The notes beneath the pieces are model-generated. The model was given only the letters and a program-made list of their open reading frames with translations, had not been told where the DNA came from and made no database searches. This document shows positions 45,737 through 58,700 of a DNA stretch of 64,000 nt, in pieces. The first letter of the stretch is position 1; every line of letters begins with the position of its first letter. The position numbers and the translations under genes are program-made. The stretch covers positions 8,442,564-8,506,563 of the forward strand of contig NC_066833.1 of assembly GCF_001640805.2 (NCBI RefSeq). Reading direction: 5' to 3'. Source of the DNA: Lates calcarifer. Lineage: Eukaryota > Chordata > Actinopteri > Centropomidae.

Positions 45737-46619
45737 GTATGTGCACATTCACTTCCACTGACCCTGAAGTGTGGGAATATTGCAATTACTCAGCTCTGTC
45801 ATCAATAATCTCAGTGACAGCCCCGATGCTTCGCCATCACTTGTACTTGCTTGCGCCTTGTCAAAGCACATTAAAGGAGCATTGTGCTGCTCCACAATAT
45901 GCACCATTGTTCTCTTCTCAGCGCTGTCACACGGGGGCTGTAAACAAAAAGGTTGGGTTTCGATTTTAGTCCTTACTGTGGTGCTGCTCAGGTGCTGCTG
46001 GGTGCAGGGAAATATGGGCAACCCTGTCGCTTGAATAATGTTGAAGTCGCTGCCAAAGTGTGACTCAGTTACAGCAGAGAACAATGAAGCACTGAATGGA
46101 GGGAAGAGTGTCGGTGAGTGCTCAGCAACACTCAGGATCTGATGTGAACATGTTGTTTACAGTAAGCACTCGTTTAGAAAACAGGACGTGGGTGAAAAAC
46201 TGTTGCATGAAGCAGCTACAGAAAACTAGCTAGCTGCTGTTTTAACTCAGGGCAGTCTCTGGTCGAGTTTGTCTTTAATAATCAGAGTTCAAAGATAAAT
46301 GTTGTTAAAGATGAATTTATTACTCTGTTTGTTTCCTTATCCATGACGTCCACCACCTCAGTTTAATTTACAATTTGAATTATTTCCTGAATATGTTTTT
46401 AAGATTTCTTAGTTTTTATATCTTCATATTTATATTCCTGACACATTTTGGTATTTTTAAAATCTTTTTTGTTGTTACCAAAACAAAAACATGAAGCTGA
46501 AGAGAGATTAGAAATCAACGTCTGGTAGGAGCAGAGATGCTTGTGTACTCTGTAGCACCCTGACATTGATCCTAAATGACCATACTGGTCACTTGTTCCC
46601 ACCTGATTTTTCTGAGCTT
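45737..46619. other. Non-coding stretch (candidate intron)
   Basis: If exons A and B are real, this is the first part of the intron between them. Unique sequence; no transposon is recognisable until the family B arm begins. Confidence 0.4.
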
Positions 46620-46850
46620 TCTCTCTGTGAGTAAAGGCATCACAGTCACTCAGACTGTCAGAGGCTCTGGGTCAGAGGATCCTGGTACTTGGTCTCCAGC
46701 AGGACCTCAGACTGTCCCACAAACATCCTAAAAAACACATCCACAGCCGGCCGCAGTGCAGTTTCAGCTCCTGTATATTCACAGTCAAGTGTTTTGTGCT
46801 GTGTTGTTTGTAAAAAGACCTTCAGGCACAGAAACTCTTTAGGTTTGGGA
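46620..46850 (-). repeat. Family B repeat, arm 2
   Basis: The reverse complement of 46672-46850 matches 30556-30715. The part at 46638-46675 ('gactgtcagaggctctgggt') matches the fragment at 11742-11777. This arm is the longest of the three pieces. Confidence 0.75.
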
Positions 46851-48748
46851 GAAGATTGTGGTCTGAGTTAGAACTGGTTGTGGAACAGTCATGGATTAAA
46901 GAAACAGGAACCAAACAACTGAGTGAAAGTCCTGTGTTCTGTTGACCCATCCTTCCACCAACCCTCTCCTAAGATTCTCTACATCTACTTTGTTCCTTCC
47001 ATAATTCGTACAGTGGCTTAGCAACAAAACGTGACAGTGGGTCGTAATCAACCTGTGGGTTCGTTGTTTACAGGAGAACAGTCTCACAAACATGAAGACT
47101 TAGGTGAGAATCCCCCTGTATTCAAGAATGAAACAAACGCTGGAGATGTCACGCCACAGGACTTTAACAAGAGGAGAGAGAGAGCAGAGATCTGTTGGGC
47201 ATCATCTCTCTCTGGCAGAGACTCCGTCGGCCAAACGCAGCCTGTTACCCACCACCACACTCATTATTATCATTATCAAAAACACTGTTGTGAATATGGG
47301 CGGACGCCCCGCAGACGAGCCATCTGTACTTCAGGTGGAAATCAATGAGGCCTCAGGTCCTCTGTGAGCTCGCCGTGATGTCTTCAAAGGTCCAAACGCT
47401 GAGAGAGAGAGGCGAGGGAAACAGACACCCAGTCTTTAACTTTACTTTTATTTGACTTCTTTGAAAAGAGAAGGAATTAGCCGGAGGGTTCGTCTGACAG
47501 AGCAGGAGCAACACACAGTTAATCACAACCTATTGTTAGTAACAGTGTTATTGGCTGAAATCCACCAGCGACATTCTTTAACACAAGAACTTGAACCTGG
47601 GCAGAGTTCAGAGTTCAGCAGCACAGCAGTACACTGAGTACATACAAGAATATAACGAAAATACACAACAATCTCTAAAATACTAAACATCAGTTTAAAA
47701 AGTTTATAGTGTTTATAGAATTACATGTTCAAATTTAGTGAGTTAAAGGAGATTTCCTCCTGTTGTCCTGTTGAATCTTCAGCCTGAGAGAAGAGTTTCA
47801 GAGTCTCAGTGAAGGAGCTGTGACTGAGGTTTTTATACTGTTCAACAAACAGGTTGGAATCACTTCTTTCTAAAACCAGTGTCCATATCTTTGGTCTTTC
47901 TGCTGTTTAGTCAGAGGAAATCGTCGTCCGGCCTGTGCTCACATTCGTCTTTATGAAGCAGGACGTCGAACACACTGAGTGATTGACATAACAATGGCCT
48001 GTTTTTCCACTGAGCGGACAGAGCGTCCAGGTTCCCACCACTCCTGCCGTCCAGGAGGCAGGAACAGAGCTGCTCATGTCATAACACAGTGTCACAGGGT
48101 CTCCCTCAATAGCTTTATAATGATGGTGAAGAGGAATCAGTGTGTTTATCCTCTGTGAAACGACGTCAGCCGCTCTCTGACGGTGACAAACGATCAGCTC
48201 AGAGCTGCTCATTCCAAACCGACACAGAGGCTGAAGTGCTGCTGGGTGGAGCTGGGACTTTCAGTTTGAGTCCAGATGTGGACCTGCATCTGTCTGTAGT
48301 ACTGTGATTATAATAAAGCAGCAGCTGCTGTCTGCCTGTCTGTCCTCGCGTCTCCCTCCTCACATCAGTCCAACATGGCACTTATCTCAAACTTCAACCT
48401 GTCTCTGCCTCTTTTTTCTCCCTCTCTCCGATGGCCTGACATCTCTGTCCATCTGACAGATAAAATAACCTCTCTGCCTCCCTCCCCAGCAGAACTGATA
48501 TTATTCTGCGCTCTCTGCGCTGTCAGGGCCGCTCTGTGTCCTCCATCCTTGATGTTTTGTGACTTTCCCTTATCCTCTCTCCCCTGGTTTCAGCTCGTAC
48601 CACATCCACACACACACTGCTGAATCCTGGCAGCAGATCCACTTCATGCCATGCCACAACAGTATTGTTCTTCCAGTCCAGAAGAATAACTTAGCCCATC
48701 CTGTGGCCCCCGCGGCCGACTCTTTTATAACCTTGTTTTCTCTTTCAG
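46851..48748. other. Non-coding stretch, no gene seen
   Basis: It includes a possible 30-base mini-segment at 47072-47101 between an acceptor-like 'gttgtttacag' and a 'taggtgaga' donor-like site, too weak to call. The stretch 47640-48230 may be an old repeat. A pyrimidine-rich run covers 48400-48500. Just upstream of exon B is 'cttttataaccttgttttct'. Confidence 0.4.
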
Positions 48749-48891
48749 GTGAAATATTTTCACACCAGCTCTGAGCCGGGACAGATAGAGACTCGCCGGG
48801 TGAGAGGTGACGAGCGTTTCCGGCTCTCGTGCAGCTCAGGCCGGAGCTGTGCCTCAGCGCTGCAGATAACAGGCTGCCCCGAGGGAAACAG
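48749..48891 (+). CDS. Candidate internal exon B, unknown product
   Basis: A strong acceptor ('ccttgttttctctttcag') precedes 143 bases that are open in one phase for 47 codons plus two bases. A CAG/gtaatc donor follows. In-frame stops lie just outside on both sides (TAA at 48728 and TAA at 48893), so the open frame fits the splice limits closely. The peptide starts VKYFHTSSEPGQIETRRV and includes RFRLSCSSGRSCASAL and GCPEGN, with four cysteines counting both parts. It is locally GC-rich compared with its surroundings. Phase matches exon A. I recognise no family. It may be an exon of a rapidly evolving or lineage-specific gene, or a chance frame. Confidence 0.25.
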
Positions 48892-51800
48892 GTAATCATT
48901 TAAATATATATTTGGTGTGTGTGTGTGTGTGCAAATCAAAACATCAAAGGTCTAAACTGTGCATGTGTATGAGCGCACACGTTTGCAGTTTGTAATGTGT
49001 GTCAGATACAGATGTAAACATGTGACACTCGTACAAATATGGCCGAGGGAAAACATGATGTGTGCAGACACACGTGTTTCTTTAATGTGGTAGATTTGGT
49101 CAGTCCTGTTACAGGGTCCATCGCGTGTGATCAGCACCTGCTTTAAAGGAGATATCCGTTTATTTTCTCTGCTCCGAGCTTCAGCCATCGTTGTTAGATC
49201 AGATCGTCCGAGCAGCGTAACGTCAGCTCCCATGTCACTGCACACAGGTGAAAACAGTCAGATAAACATGAACGCCCTCTTTTATTATTTAGAAAAGAGC
49301 TTTAGAAATGACTCAACATAAATGTCTTTACATTATAAACCAGAATAAGGATGGTTAGGAAACCTCTCTGTGCTGTTACTGTTAATACATACGTCTGTAT
49401 AAAGTGTGGATGAAGTGTGTGTGTGTGTGTGTGATAACTGATTAATATTCTACAGATCTACAACTGAGCTCATTTCCCTCACGCTGCCCTCCAGCAGATA
49501 AATCAACGAATACAAATTAACCAGCGAACTTGAATTTGTTCAAATGAGATGAGTTTGATTTTATTGAGTCATGGCCTGGACATGATTCTTTAGGCTATTA
49601 GCTAACCCTGCTGTAACACACCTTTGGGCTAATACCTGTGACAGTCTAACAGGCTAACTAGTCTGTGGTGCATTTATAAGCTCACAGTAGTTTGTACCTG
49701 AGTTGTTGGATTTCTATTATGACTGCAGCTTTGTGCGTCTAGAATATCATTACAATACCACTCTGTCTTCTTATCACATGTTTAAGTGATGACACACAGG
49801 TGTATTGTCTACCTGACAGCTCATACCTGCAGGTGCACAATGGTTATGTCTGAATGTGGAGGACTGTCTTACTCACTGCCCTGAGCAGAAGCCTTTTAAC
49901 TCTAAATACCAGCAGTGAAAACAATATTCTTCCGACAACAAAGACGAGACAGAGAGATGGGAAGTTCCCTCTTTACACTCACAAGTGTGAGTCTGGATTT
50001 TAGTAGAAAATAGAAGAGTAATTACTGTGATTTGTTAATTATATATTAAGGACTCATAAGTCATTTGAACTTCTAATTGTCAAGCATTGTGTCGTTTTAA
50101 TAACAGTCATTTTTATTCATTTCCTTCTTTTATTTTTGTCTTCATAAAAGCTGGACACCAGTGTGACCTCCCGGCATTTTCAGTAAAAAATCTCTTCAGA
50201 TTAGGTGTTATTTTTTCTTATTAGTGAATGTTTTGGCTGCGTTATTCCAGCAGCGTTCAGGGAGCGACGTCTCCTTTGTAGGTGGCTCTGCTTCTTGTTA
50301 CTCCCTGATTAGTCTCAATAAATCACCAGACAGACACTTTGAAATACAACAGAGCGACGCTGCTCGGACGGCCGGCCCACATTAAAGGGGAGGAGAGAGG
50401 CCTTCCACACACAGCAGAGGAGAGAGCCTGACATCTAAATTACCCACAAAGCACTGCAGATTAATCATTCTTCTGCAAGCCCTGACATGCACCTCTCGAT
50501 ACGCACTTTCACACACACACTGTTACACCGACACACAGCGTTCATAAAGCCTTAATCCTTAAACGTCATGAGTTCCTTAACATCGAGCTGCAGCTTCTGT
50601 TAAAGCTGTGAGTGTTTCTGAGATCAGCCTCAAATCAGTCATTGTTACAGAACGACCTGCTCTCCTGTTTGTTCAACACGAGCACAAATAACAAATACAA
50701 ACACGATCTACCACCTGTTCCTTCTGTCTCTAAAAAAAATCAGTTTGTGTTACTGTAACAGACAGAATCATTAGAAACAGTCAAAGAGAATTTTGTTTGA
50801 AAACTGTCCTAAAACACTGATTTAGATAAATAACAGTAAATAGATGAACAAAACAAAAATGAGTCAATAAAAGGATAAAGATAAAATGAAATGAGTAAAT
50901 CAAAGTGAGTAACATCTGTGATCAAAAACCAGGCTGAAGAGGAAGGTGTTAAGTTTGCAGTGATACGACCCTCTACCGACCAACAGTCATAGGAATCAGT
51001 GAATTTACCCAGAAGAGGAATGGGAACAAAAATTAAAATAAAAACACTCTCAAACAGGCGTGAGACGAGGAGTTACCTTCACGTGGTCACAGCCTCCTCC
51101 TGAAAGAAAAGGATAAAAAACCAAAAGTCAACAGGAAATAAATTAGAGGAACGTTGAGGGAAAGTCAGAGCCAGGTCATATTATCATACATCGGTGATAT
51201 TAATTTGTTTGGAAGAGTAATGTTCACTGCTCTCATGCTAGCTGTCTGGGCTAACACTCAATAAAAAATGGTGCATTTCTGCTCAGTAAAACAATAATGA
51301 TAATTAGAAGAACAATAGTTTTTATTATCACATCATTGTTGTGCGTCAGGTTGTAATTGGTGGTTTTGTTTTTCTTCGTCCTTGATGCTGCTGTTGTTCT
51401 GTTGTATATATTTCCTCCAGTCAGTTATTCTTTATTCTTTTTCACTGAATACCAGAAAAAGTAACAGAGGTAAATTTAGCTTCTGTGGTTTCAGCTCGTC
51501 GACCTGACTTGTTTATTTGAAGATTCACGAGCCGATGTGAGCTATCAGTCACCTGATGAGGAGCAGCAGGGTTAATCTGAATGATGCTGATGTTGAATCA
51601 TCTTTAATACAGAGCTGAACAGAAACAAAGAAGGAACTGAACTGACACTGACACTGACACTTGGTTCTTACATGATTCTTTGTACTTTTGTGGTTTAGAG
51701 TTTACTTATGTGGAGTTACAGTTGTTCTTGAGGTAAACCTGTGACACCGTCTGCTTCATATTTCATATTTCAGTAGATCTGCCTACAGCTACGATCTGTG

Positions 51801-52665
51801 TGAAATATTCATGTCCAATGAAATGTTGTTTAAGAGGAATTCAGTTCATGTCTGACAGGACAGATACTCTATTCTCATTTTTCAAACTGCAGATGTTAAT
51901 CACATCCCTGCTTCTTGTTTTTATCAGCTTGTGAACACTGAAAACGTTTGACCTATCAGTAATGTTAAAGACACTGGAGCTGGCATACCTTCAAACAATG
52001 CTGAATGTCTCTATAATACTCACACACAATATTCACAATTGGAAATCTCCAAACTTTTCAAACACTGACACACATGGTGTGTTTTACTGAGACAGACAGG
52101 ATGACAGGCAGGTTTATACACAAGCACTTAACTGGAAACTCAGAAGAAATCATTCTGATACAGAACCATTCAAATCTATGCAGATGTGATTAATTAACCA
52201 AATGGCTGCTGTGGACACTGTCCTTCAGTAACTCATCAGATCAGAGTGACAGCTGCTGCTCAGTGTGATTTCAGAGCTATTAGTTGTTGTATATGATCTG
52301 AAAGCAGCAGAGGAGGTGGAGAGGAGTTTAGAGGACTGTGGTCTGATCTGAGGAGTGAACAGGGAGAAACACAACCTCAAAAAAAGGAACCAAAAAAAAC
52401 AGTTTACACTGGGTGTTTGTGAGGGAGGGAGTGAGAGGAAAGATAAATCAGGAGAGCTTGTAAAACCTTTTAAAGGTGTAATTTTCTTGACTGACATTAT
52501 TGGTAAAAATGTCAACTTTGGCATTCAGCAGCAGAGGCTGTTTCCTTTGATAAAAGAAAAGCAGAAATACTGTCTCACGGTTGTTATTCCTCTGTCAAAC
52601 AGCAGTTAGCCCCCGCATTCTTGTGTTACGGCCAAAAACATGTTTTGTGCAGTCAGAGTTATCTT
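48892..52665. other. Non-coding stretch, simple repeats only
   Basis: TG microsatellites lie at 48914-48931 and 49415-49433. No exon that could continue exon B (needing one base to finish its last codon) could be chosen with confidence. The stretch 50140-50470 is complex sequence and could be regulatory. The rest is AT-rich and unremarkable. Confidence 0.45.
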
Positions 52666-52667
52666 GA

Positions 52668-53268
52668 CCTCCGTCCATCCATCCATCCGTTCATCCATCC
52701 ATCCATTTTCTTCCTCTTATCCGGGGTCAGGTCGTGGTGGCAGCAGGCTGAGCAGAGTATTTCAGATGTCCCTCTCCTCAGCAACACTTTCAAGCTCCTC
52801 CTGCAGGATCCTGAGGTGTTCCCAGGCCAGACGGGGTATATAATCTCTCCAGTGAGTTCTGGGTCTGAGTCCTGAGTCTGTCCCTGAGGTCTCCTCCTGG
52901 TTGGACCTACCTGGAGAACATCCAGGAGGATCCTGATCAGATTTCTGAACCACCTCAACAGGTTCCTTTTGTTGCGGAGCAGCAGCTCTACTCTGAGCTC
53001 CTCACCCTGACCTTAAGGCCGAGTCCTGCCACCCTCCAGAGGAAACTCGTTTCAGCTGCTTCTACCTGCGATCTTGTTCTTTTGGTCACTACCCACAGTT
53101 CATGACCACAGGTGAGGGTTTGACTGGTAAATCATGCTGACACTGCACCAATCCACCTGTCGATCTCTTGAACAAGACCCTGAGATACTTCTGGACTTGG
53201 GGCAGAAACTCTCCCCCCCGCCTGAGGGAACAGTCCACCATTATCTGGCAGAGAACCATGGCCTCCTT
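52668..53268 (-). pseudogene. Truncated RTE/Rex3-like retrotransposon 3' end
   Basis: On the minus strand it keeps the C-terminal part of a non-LTR reverse transcriptase polyprotein in broken form. Recognisable are 'RPRTHWRDYIPRLAWEHL' and 'EELESVAEERDI' (52762-52953 region) and, upstream on that strand, 'tactggtcatgaactgtggg'-like sequence. It ends in 'ggataagaggaagaaaatgg' and a degenerate GGAT tail (52668-52707). The 5' part of the element is missing, as usual for target-primed reverse transcription, and several frameshifts are present. Such elements copy themselves through RNA. This one is dead. RTE/Rex3 is my best family call, with Rex1-like possible. Confidence 0.8.
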
Positions 53269-54501
53269 CATGAGAACTGGACGAATGGAGGCACAGTAAA
53301 TGCTGTTTATAGATGGTAATTTTTAATATTTAGATTTTACCAGTGTCCATTTTAACAGTCCATTTAATAAAGCGGCACTCCAATAAACTTTCATCACCCC
53401 TTTCATTACACAAAGGACAAGTGTTTTCACAGCCCTGAAGGCTTTGACAAGCCTTAAGTTGTTTAAAAGACACAACAGTAGGAGGGAAAGGGGAACTTCC
53501 CCCCCCCTTCCTCTGAGACTAAACACCAGCAAACCACCGAGTGGGATTGAGACAAACCCGAGTCCTGCTGTCTGACTCGTTCCCCTAATTCACACAAACA
53601 CATACACCCTGTATACTCTCACACACACACACACACACTGACTCTAACCTCCCAAGACGTTAACTCTGCCTCAATAGGAGGCATTTTACTTTTATTACCC
53701 CTCACAGCTACTGACATCGGCCCGGCCCACCTCGTTTTTGATAACAGCGCCAGAGCCGCGGTATGCTCTTATATATTTGTGGAGTGGAGGAATGCCAACC
53801 ACAAGCAGGTGGGGATTGTGGGTATGTTTGAGTCACTGCACTGGGGGGTGAGGGGCAAACATGTCCCAGTGCCCCAACCTTCATTATTCAACCATAAAGG
53901 GTTGGACTCTTTAGTGACTGCAAAACCACAGTCATACACAAATCACCTTGTAAAAGTGTGTGTTTATGGTGTTTGGGGGACAACAGGGCTTCTGGAAGCC
54001 TGGGAAACTCACAGCTGTGATACTGGATCCACTCTGAGAGAAGTCATGACTCAGAGTGTTTACTCTTGTTAAACTGACAGGGTTAGGACCCGAGGCGTGC
54101 TTCGAGATTTGTAACGTTTACCATCCACGTCTCAGAGACACACAAACACTTTTAGTCTGAGTCAGAATATTTTATTTTTGATAAAATAATTACACTCCAG
54201 TGCTTTTAAGAACTTGCCTGAATTAATAATATCCCAAAGACTGAAAGGGTGAAGTTTTATGACACATTTTCCATTACACAACTCCGTTCACCGTGCTCAG
54301 ATCAGAGTATTTTGGTCAGTGCTCAGCTTGATGTATGCAAATAAAAGCTGGGCAGTGCGACGAAAGGCTAATTTCATTATACAGCTTTAAGTAGATTAGT
54401 CACAACACAAATTATCACAGCTTGTGAATTTTTCCATAAACATCGTGAAGACATTTTCCAGACCTTCTGTGTAGAAAACGAGTGAACATAAACAAATAGA
54501 T
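53269..54501. other. Non-coding stretch with a (CA)n tract
   Basis: A CA microsatellite lies at 53620-53638. C runs occur at 53500-53507. A 97-codon plus-strand frame at 53779-54072 has no recognisable content. Confidence 0.5.
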
Positions 54502-54680
54502 TAAAGGGACACTCCACTGATTTTAGACATGAGGATCAGCAAAACCTTCCAACCTTTATTAGAACAGTATTCAGATGCAGGGTCAGGATTAGGTTTGTTA
54601 AGTTCCTTACTCTGTTTGAATCCACCTTTTTCCCAAACTTCAGGATCACCACTGGTATTTAATTGAAGCTCTGTGGGTTA
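54502..54680 (+). repeat. Interspersed repeat ('ttaaagggacactccactga' type)
   Basis: The left end resembles 25106-25125 and a repeat I recall from fish. The interior ('caggatcaccactggtattt', 'gcactgcatgagtctgc') is not otherwise repeated in this window. Right limit guessed. Confidence 0.4.
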
Positions 54681-55339
54681 GAACAATATTTAGCTGCACT
54701 GCATGAGTCTGCAGAGACTGGCACATCAGACAGTTGTGGCTTTTGAGGAGTTCAGACGTTGAATTAAATTAAAAATAAAATAACCCTTAGGAATCTTGGT
54801 AACGGAGTTAAATGTAATAACTTTTAAAGCCTTGTTGATTGGAGACTTGTTTGTCTGCTCAGACAGTAGGTGTAGCTGGCAGCTGTTCAAAACCAAATGA
54901 ATTTTGTTACTTCCCTGAACACTGCTATTTTCATTTCAACACTGCAGCATTAATGAACACTGATTATTTAGCTGTGCGTTATGTAGAAGTTCAGACTGAA
55001 CAGAACTTTACAGCCTGCCTGAGGCCTGCAGCTGGTCCTGGTCCTAGATTTGGCCTTGGGTGTAAGGAAAGCCAAACAGGGGGAACTAAAATGTTGAAAG
55101 GCAAAGTTCCTGTTACAAGGATCAAGAACAATGCTGTCCTCCCCTGCTGCGGATAATAAGGTAGTTTCACTGCAACGGCATTCTCACAAACAGCACCCAG
55201 TGATCCATCCACACAATGCACTGTAGCCTTTACAATAACAAAGACCCATAATATGCCTAGTTAAGATTTTAGATATTCATACAAGTCAATGCACAACTGC
55301 TTGGCTATTATCTTAGTATCATTTAAATGCTGTTTTTTT
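54681..55339. other. Non-coding stretch, no gene seen
   Basis: A 105-codon plus-strand frame at 54839-55156 and a 76-codon counter-strand frame overlap. Neither has a domain or splice context. Confidence 0.45.
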
Positions 55340-55760
55340 TCTCCGGTCCTCTGCAGAACAACAGTCTCATTGTTCCTTCTTCATAAGTGAGATTAAAGAA
55401 CGGTTTAAGTGGCTCCAGAATCGCTGGGGGAGCCCATCCTCGGCTAAAATCATTGTTTTCATGTAATTAATAGAAAATGAAGTAAGCCTTTTTCAATAAA
55501 GGAGTGAAGGACAGATAACAGCGAATGGGACACAGGATGCTATTGTTCCCCGGCTTTTCACAGTCATAGAGCTACAAGAGCTTCACGCATGGAGGATGGG
55601 ACGGGAATGTAGGCTAACACAGCTGTGCAGATAACATTCAGCAAAGCCGGCCACGTGAGGGGAGCTGTCAGATAGTAGAGGCCGACTGGCTCAGTGCTGA
55701 TTCTGACGCCACGCTCATGATCATGAATGGCCAGAGTAATTAAAGACAAAAAAGAAGAAG
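55340..55760. other. Conserved-looking non-coding block
   Basis: High-complexity and repeat-free, with 'cggctaaaatcattgttttc', 'atgtaattaatagaaaatg', 'ttttcaataaaggag' and 'gccagagtaattaaagac'. Combined ATTGTT (SOX-like) and TAATTA (homeodomain-like) words suggest an enhancer. Inference only. Confidence 0.35.
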
Positions 55761-58700
55761 CTTGTGATATGTTTGTTTTTATGCGTGAGGCCAGAAAATT
55801 CTGGATTTGAATTCACAGACTTAATGTTTGATTGTCTTATGACCTGATGTAAGAGTGTTATGCTATCACATGAACCAAACTTAGCTGGCTAGCTAACTGG
55901 CTAACACATATGCAGCTATGTGAGTTGGCTGATGTGTGATTCTCCCTTTCCATGATGTCTATCAGTTCATAATCATCTGAGTTTAAAGAGTTTCTGTTTG
56001 AAGTTTGAAGAATATGGTTTTCCAGGCGACCTTTAACAGAATAGATGATGGACAGATGGATTATTATGTTTTTTCTTTTTGGTTTAAAAATGTTTCCTCC
56101 ATGTTTGGATGCTTTAAATAGCTTCTGCTGTTCGAGTAATTCAATGAAGAACCATTGTACCACGTTTGCCCTTGCTTCAGGGCTTTTTAGACCAACAGCC
56201 GCTCAGGATGTCTGTGCACATCCTTGAATGAATGAATGTAATGAGAATGTAGTTTAGTAGTAAGCAGCAGGTGTTATCATCAGTTCTGTGAGGACACTGC
56301 ATCATTTAAACCTGGACTTTAATGAAAGAAATTACAGGAGACAGAAAAGGGCCAGAGTTGTTGTTGAATATACTTGTTCTAGATTTTATTTTTACTGCAT
56401 TATATCCCCTCCAAAGACTTCTTTTTTATGATTATCACCAGCCTCTGCTCAGTAATATAAAGGTACAGACTGTCAACATTTCCCTCCTGCAGACACGAGG
56501 AAGACGACACTCAGCAGTTTGACACCAGTTTCTGATTAGAACCTGTTGTCTTAAAGACAGAGACAGTCTCGTCTTTACTGCTTTAATGGGAGGGTGAACT
56601 GGCCTCCTGTGTTGCAGCTTCAGTAACATGACACTGTGTTAAAGACAGCGTTATTGTGTTAGTTTAACTCGGGGGACTTTCCACACCTTATGCAAAATAC
56701 ACACAGCGCAAAAAGAAAGAGAAGAATGCACTCATGTCAGCACACGCCTCGCTGTTCAAAGACACATTTGACTGCAAGTGTAAAATGATTGCTCCTCAGT
56801 TTGAACCAATTATGGTGTGCATGATTGAAGCCATAAGAACCCTGGCACTAACCTCTGGGGCATTTTTCCCTCTTTCTTTCTCATGACTACTCTGAGAGCG
56901 CAGCCTTCCTGTCTTTGTCTAAACTCAACTGGTAAAAACATAAAAGTAATCCACACGTTCCCATGCAAACAACCAGTTGTTTGACAAACGGAGGCGTTAA
57001 CTGCACCAGGATACACAGCAACACTACATGTTTTTTTCATCCTGTGGCTCACAACATGAATCAGTAAATAAACATTATGCCCCTGAAGAAACAAGTGCAT
57101 TTTCACCCCCTACTTTATCCTCATTATCTCTCATTTAACTTGCATACAAACAGTCTGCCACAGTGGTGATTAAGCTTAGTTTAGCCCAGGGTCAGAGGAA
57201 ATGATGCACAGGCCGACGAGACAATTACCCGCTTCAGAAACATTAAAGGTTATACACACGACATCCACTAGATGTCGCACCAGAGCACCAGCTTCTCAGA
57301 CTGAAACAGAAACTTCATCAGCTGCACCTCCGACCTCGTTTACGACTAAACCAAAGAACAGAGAGCCATTCGCCAAACTCTCATAACTGCACAAACTTAC
57401 TGATGAATATCACTCGTTCCTCGTCTCGTGTTTGTGAGATTTGATCGTTAGCATTAACTCCACCCTGAAAATCATCATGTAACTCGACCTCTTCTGCCTC
57501 GTTTGTCAGAAAGTTTCATTCACGAAAATGTCGTACAAGATTAAAAATAAGAATTCCTTTGTAGTTTTTGTGTTTCGTCAGTGCTGCACCCTGAGAGGAG
57601 GAGTCTGAGAATACCTGCTCTACCTGTGTGCGACTTGATGAGTATAAACTACTGCACAGGTGTGTCCCCATGAAGGGAACTTTTTGCTAAATTTTGTTTA
57701 TGCAGATTTGATCAAATTAACGTGTAACATGAAACCTGAGCTACACTGTTCAGAGTGATTCACACATCAGACTCAGTAAGTTATTTCAAGACGTTTGAGT
57801 TCACAGAAACCTTTTGCCACAGGTGTCACCGCAGTATCTGCTTAAAGTTTGCTAACGTTAGCTAACATTAGCTGCCATAACTTTCCAGTCAGACCACACA
57901 GGACAAAAGGGTCACAAAGGGAACAGACTAGTCAGCACTGATGGAGCAGATCAGTGGTGATGTTGATGAAATCTGCGTCACACGTACCCTCGTAAACTTG
58001 CAGATGCAGGAAGTCTAACACGAGTGATGCATTTCACTGTTTCTTAGACTTTTGAGAAATGATGGTTCACAGATGTGAATCTGCTGAGAAAACATGACAG
58101 TAGAGTCCATACAGAGACCTCTAAGTAACAATATGCTAACACTCAGTTATCAGTGATAATAATAATGTCGAGTGTATGTTTAATACGTGCAGCTCCTGCA
58201 CTAAGCTCCAGTTCTAACTGTAGTTTGAATCGTCTTCTTTACATTAGGAACAGGTTGAATGACACAGAGACAGACAGAGCAGATCCAGGTCTCACTGATA
58301 GAAATCAGATTTTTACAAACAAACTAATGCTGTTTTGATTAGCTGTCAGTTTGCTGTCACATTAGAGAGTTCACTCCAGGTGAACTGTTCAGTGGAATGA
58401 CAGACTGATAAATCAGCCAAATGAAGACTGAATTCTTCATCACACACCATCTGAAACAAACAAAGATATCACAGCTGTTCGAATGAAAACCAAATGAAAA
58501 CATCTGGATATTTTTTGTTTGCCAGATGATGTCACTCCACCAGAACACAAACAAAACTTTTCAAAACTTTTCACTGACAACATACCTGACATTATCAGAC
58601 ATTAACTCCACCCCTCTGCTATTTCAAATGGAAAAAATCAAACGCTCACAATCATCTGCAGCTACTGTTTCTCTCAGGTCGAACCTGTGTGGGTGTGTGT

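Noticed and set aside
47072..47101. Possible 30-base mini-exon (acceptor 'gttgtttacag', donor-like 'taggtgaga')
   Set aside because: The pyrimidine tract is weak and the donor is not consensus before the junction. Many such pairs arise by chance.
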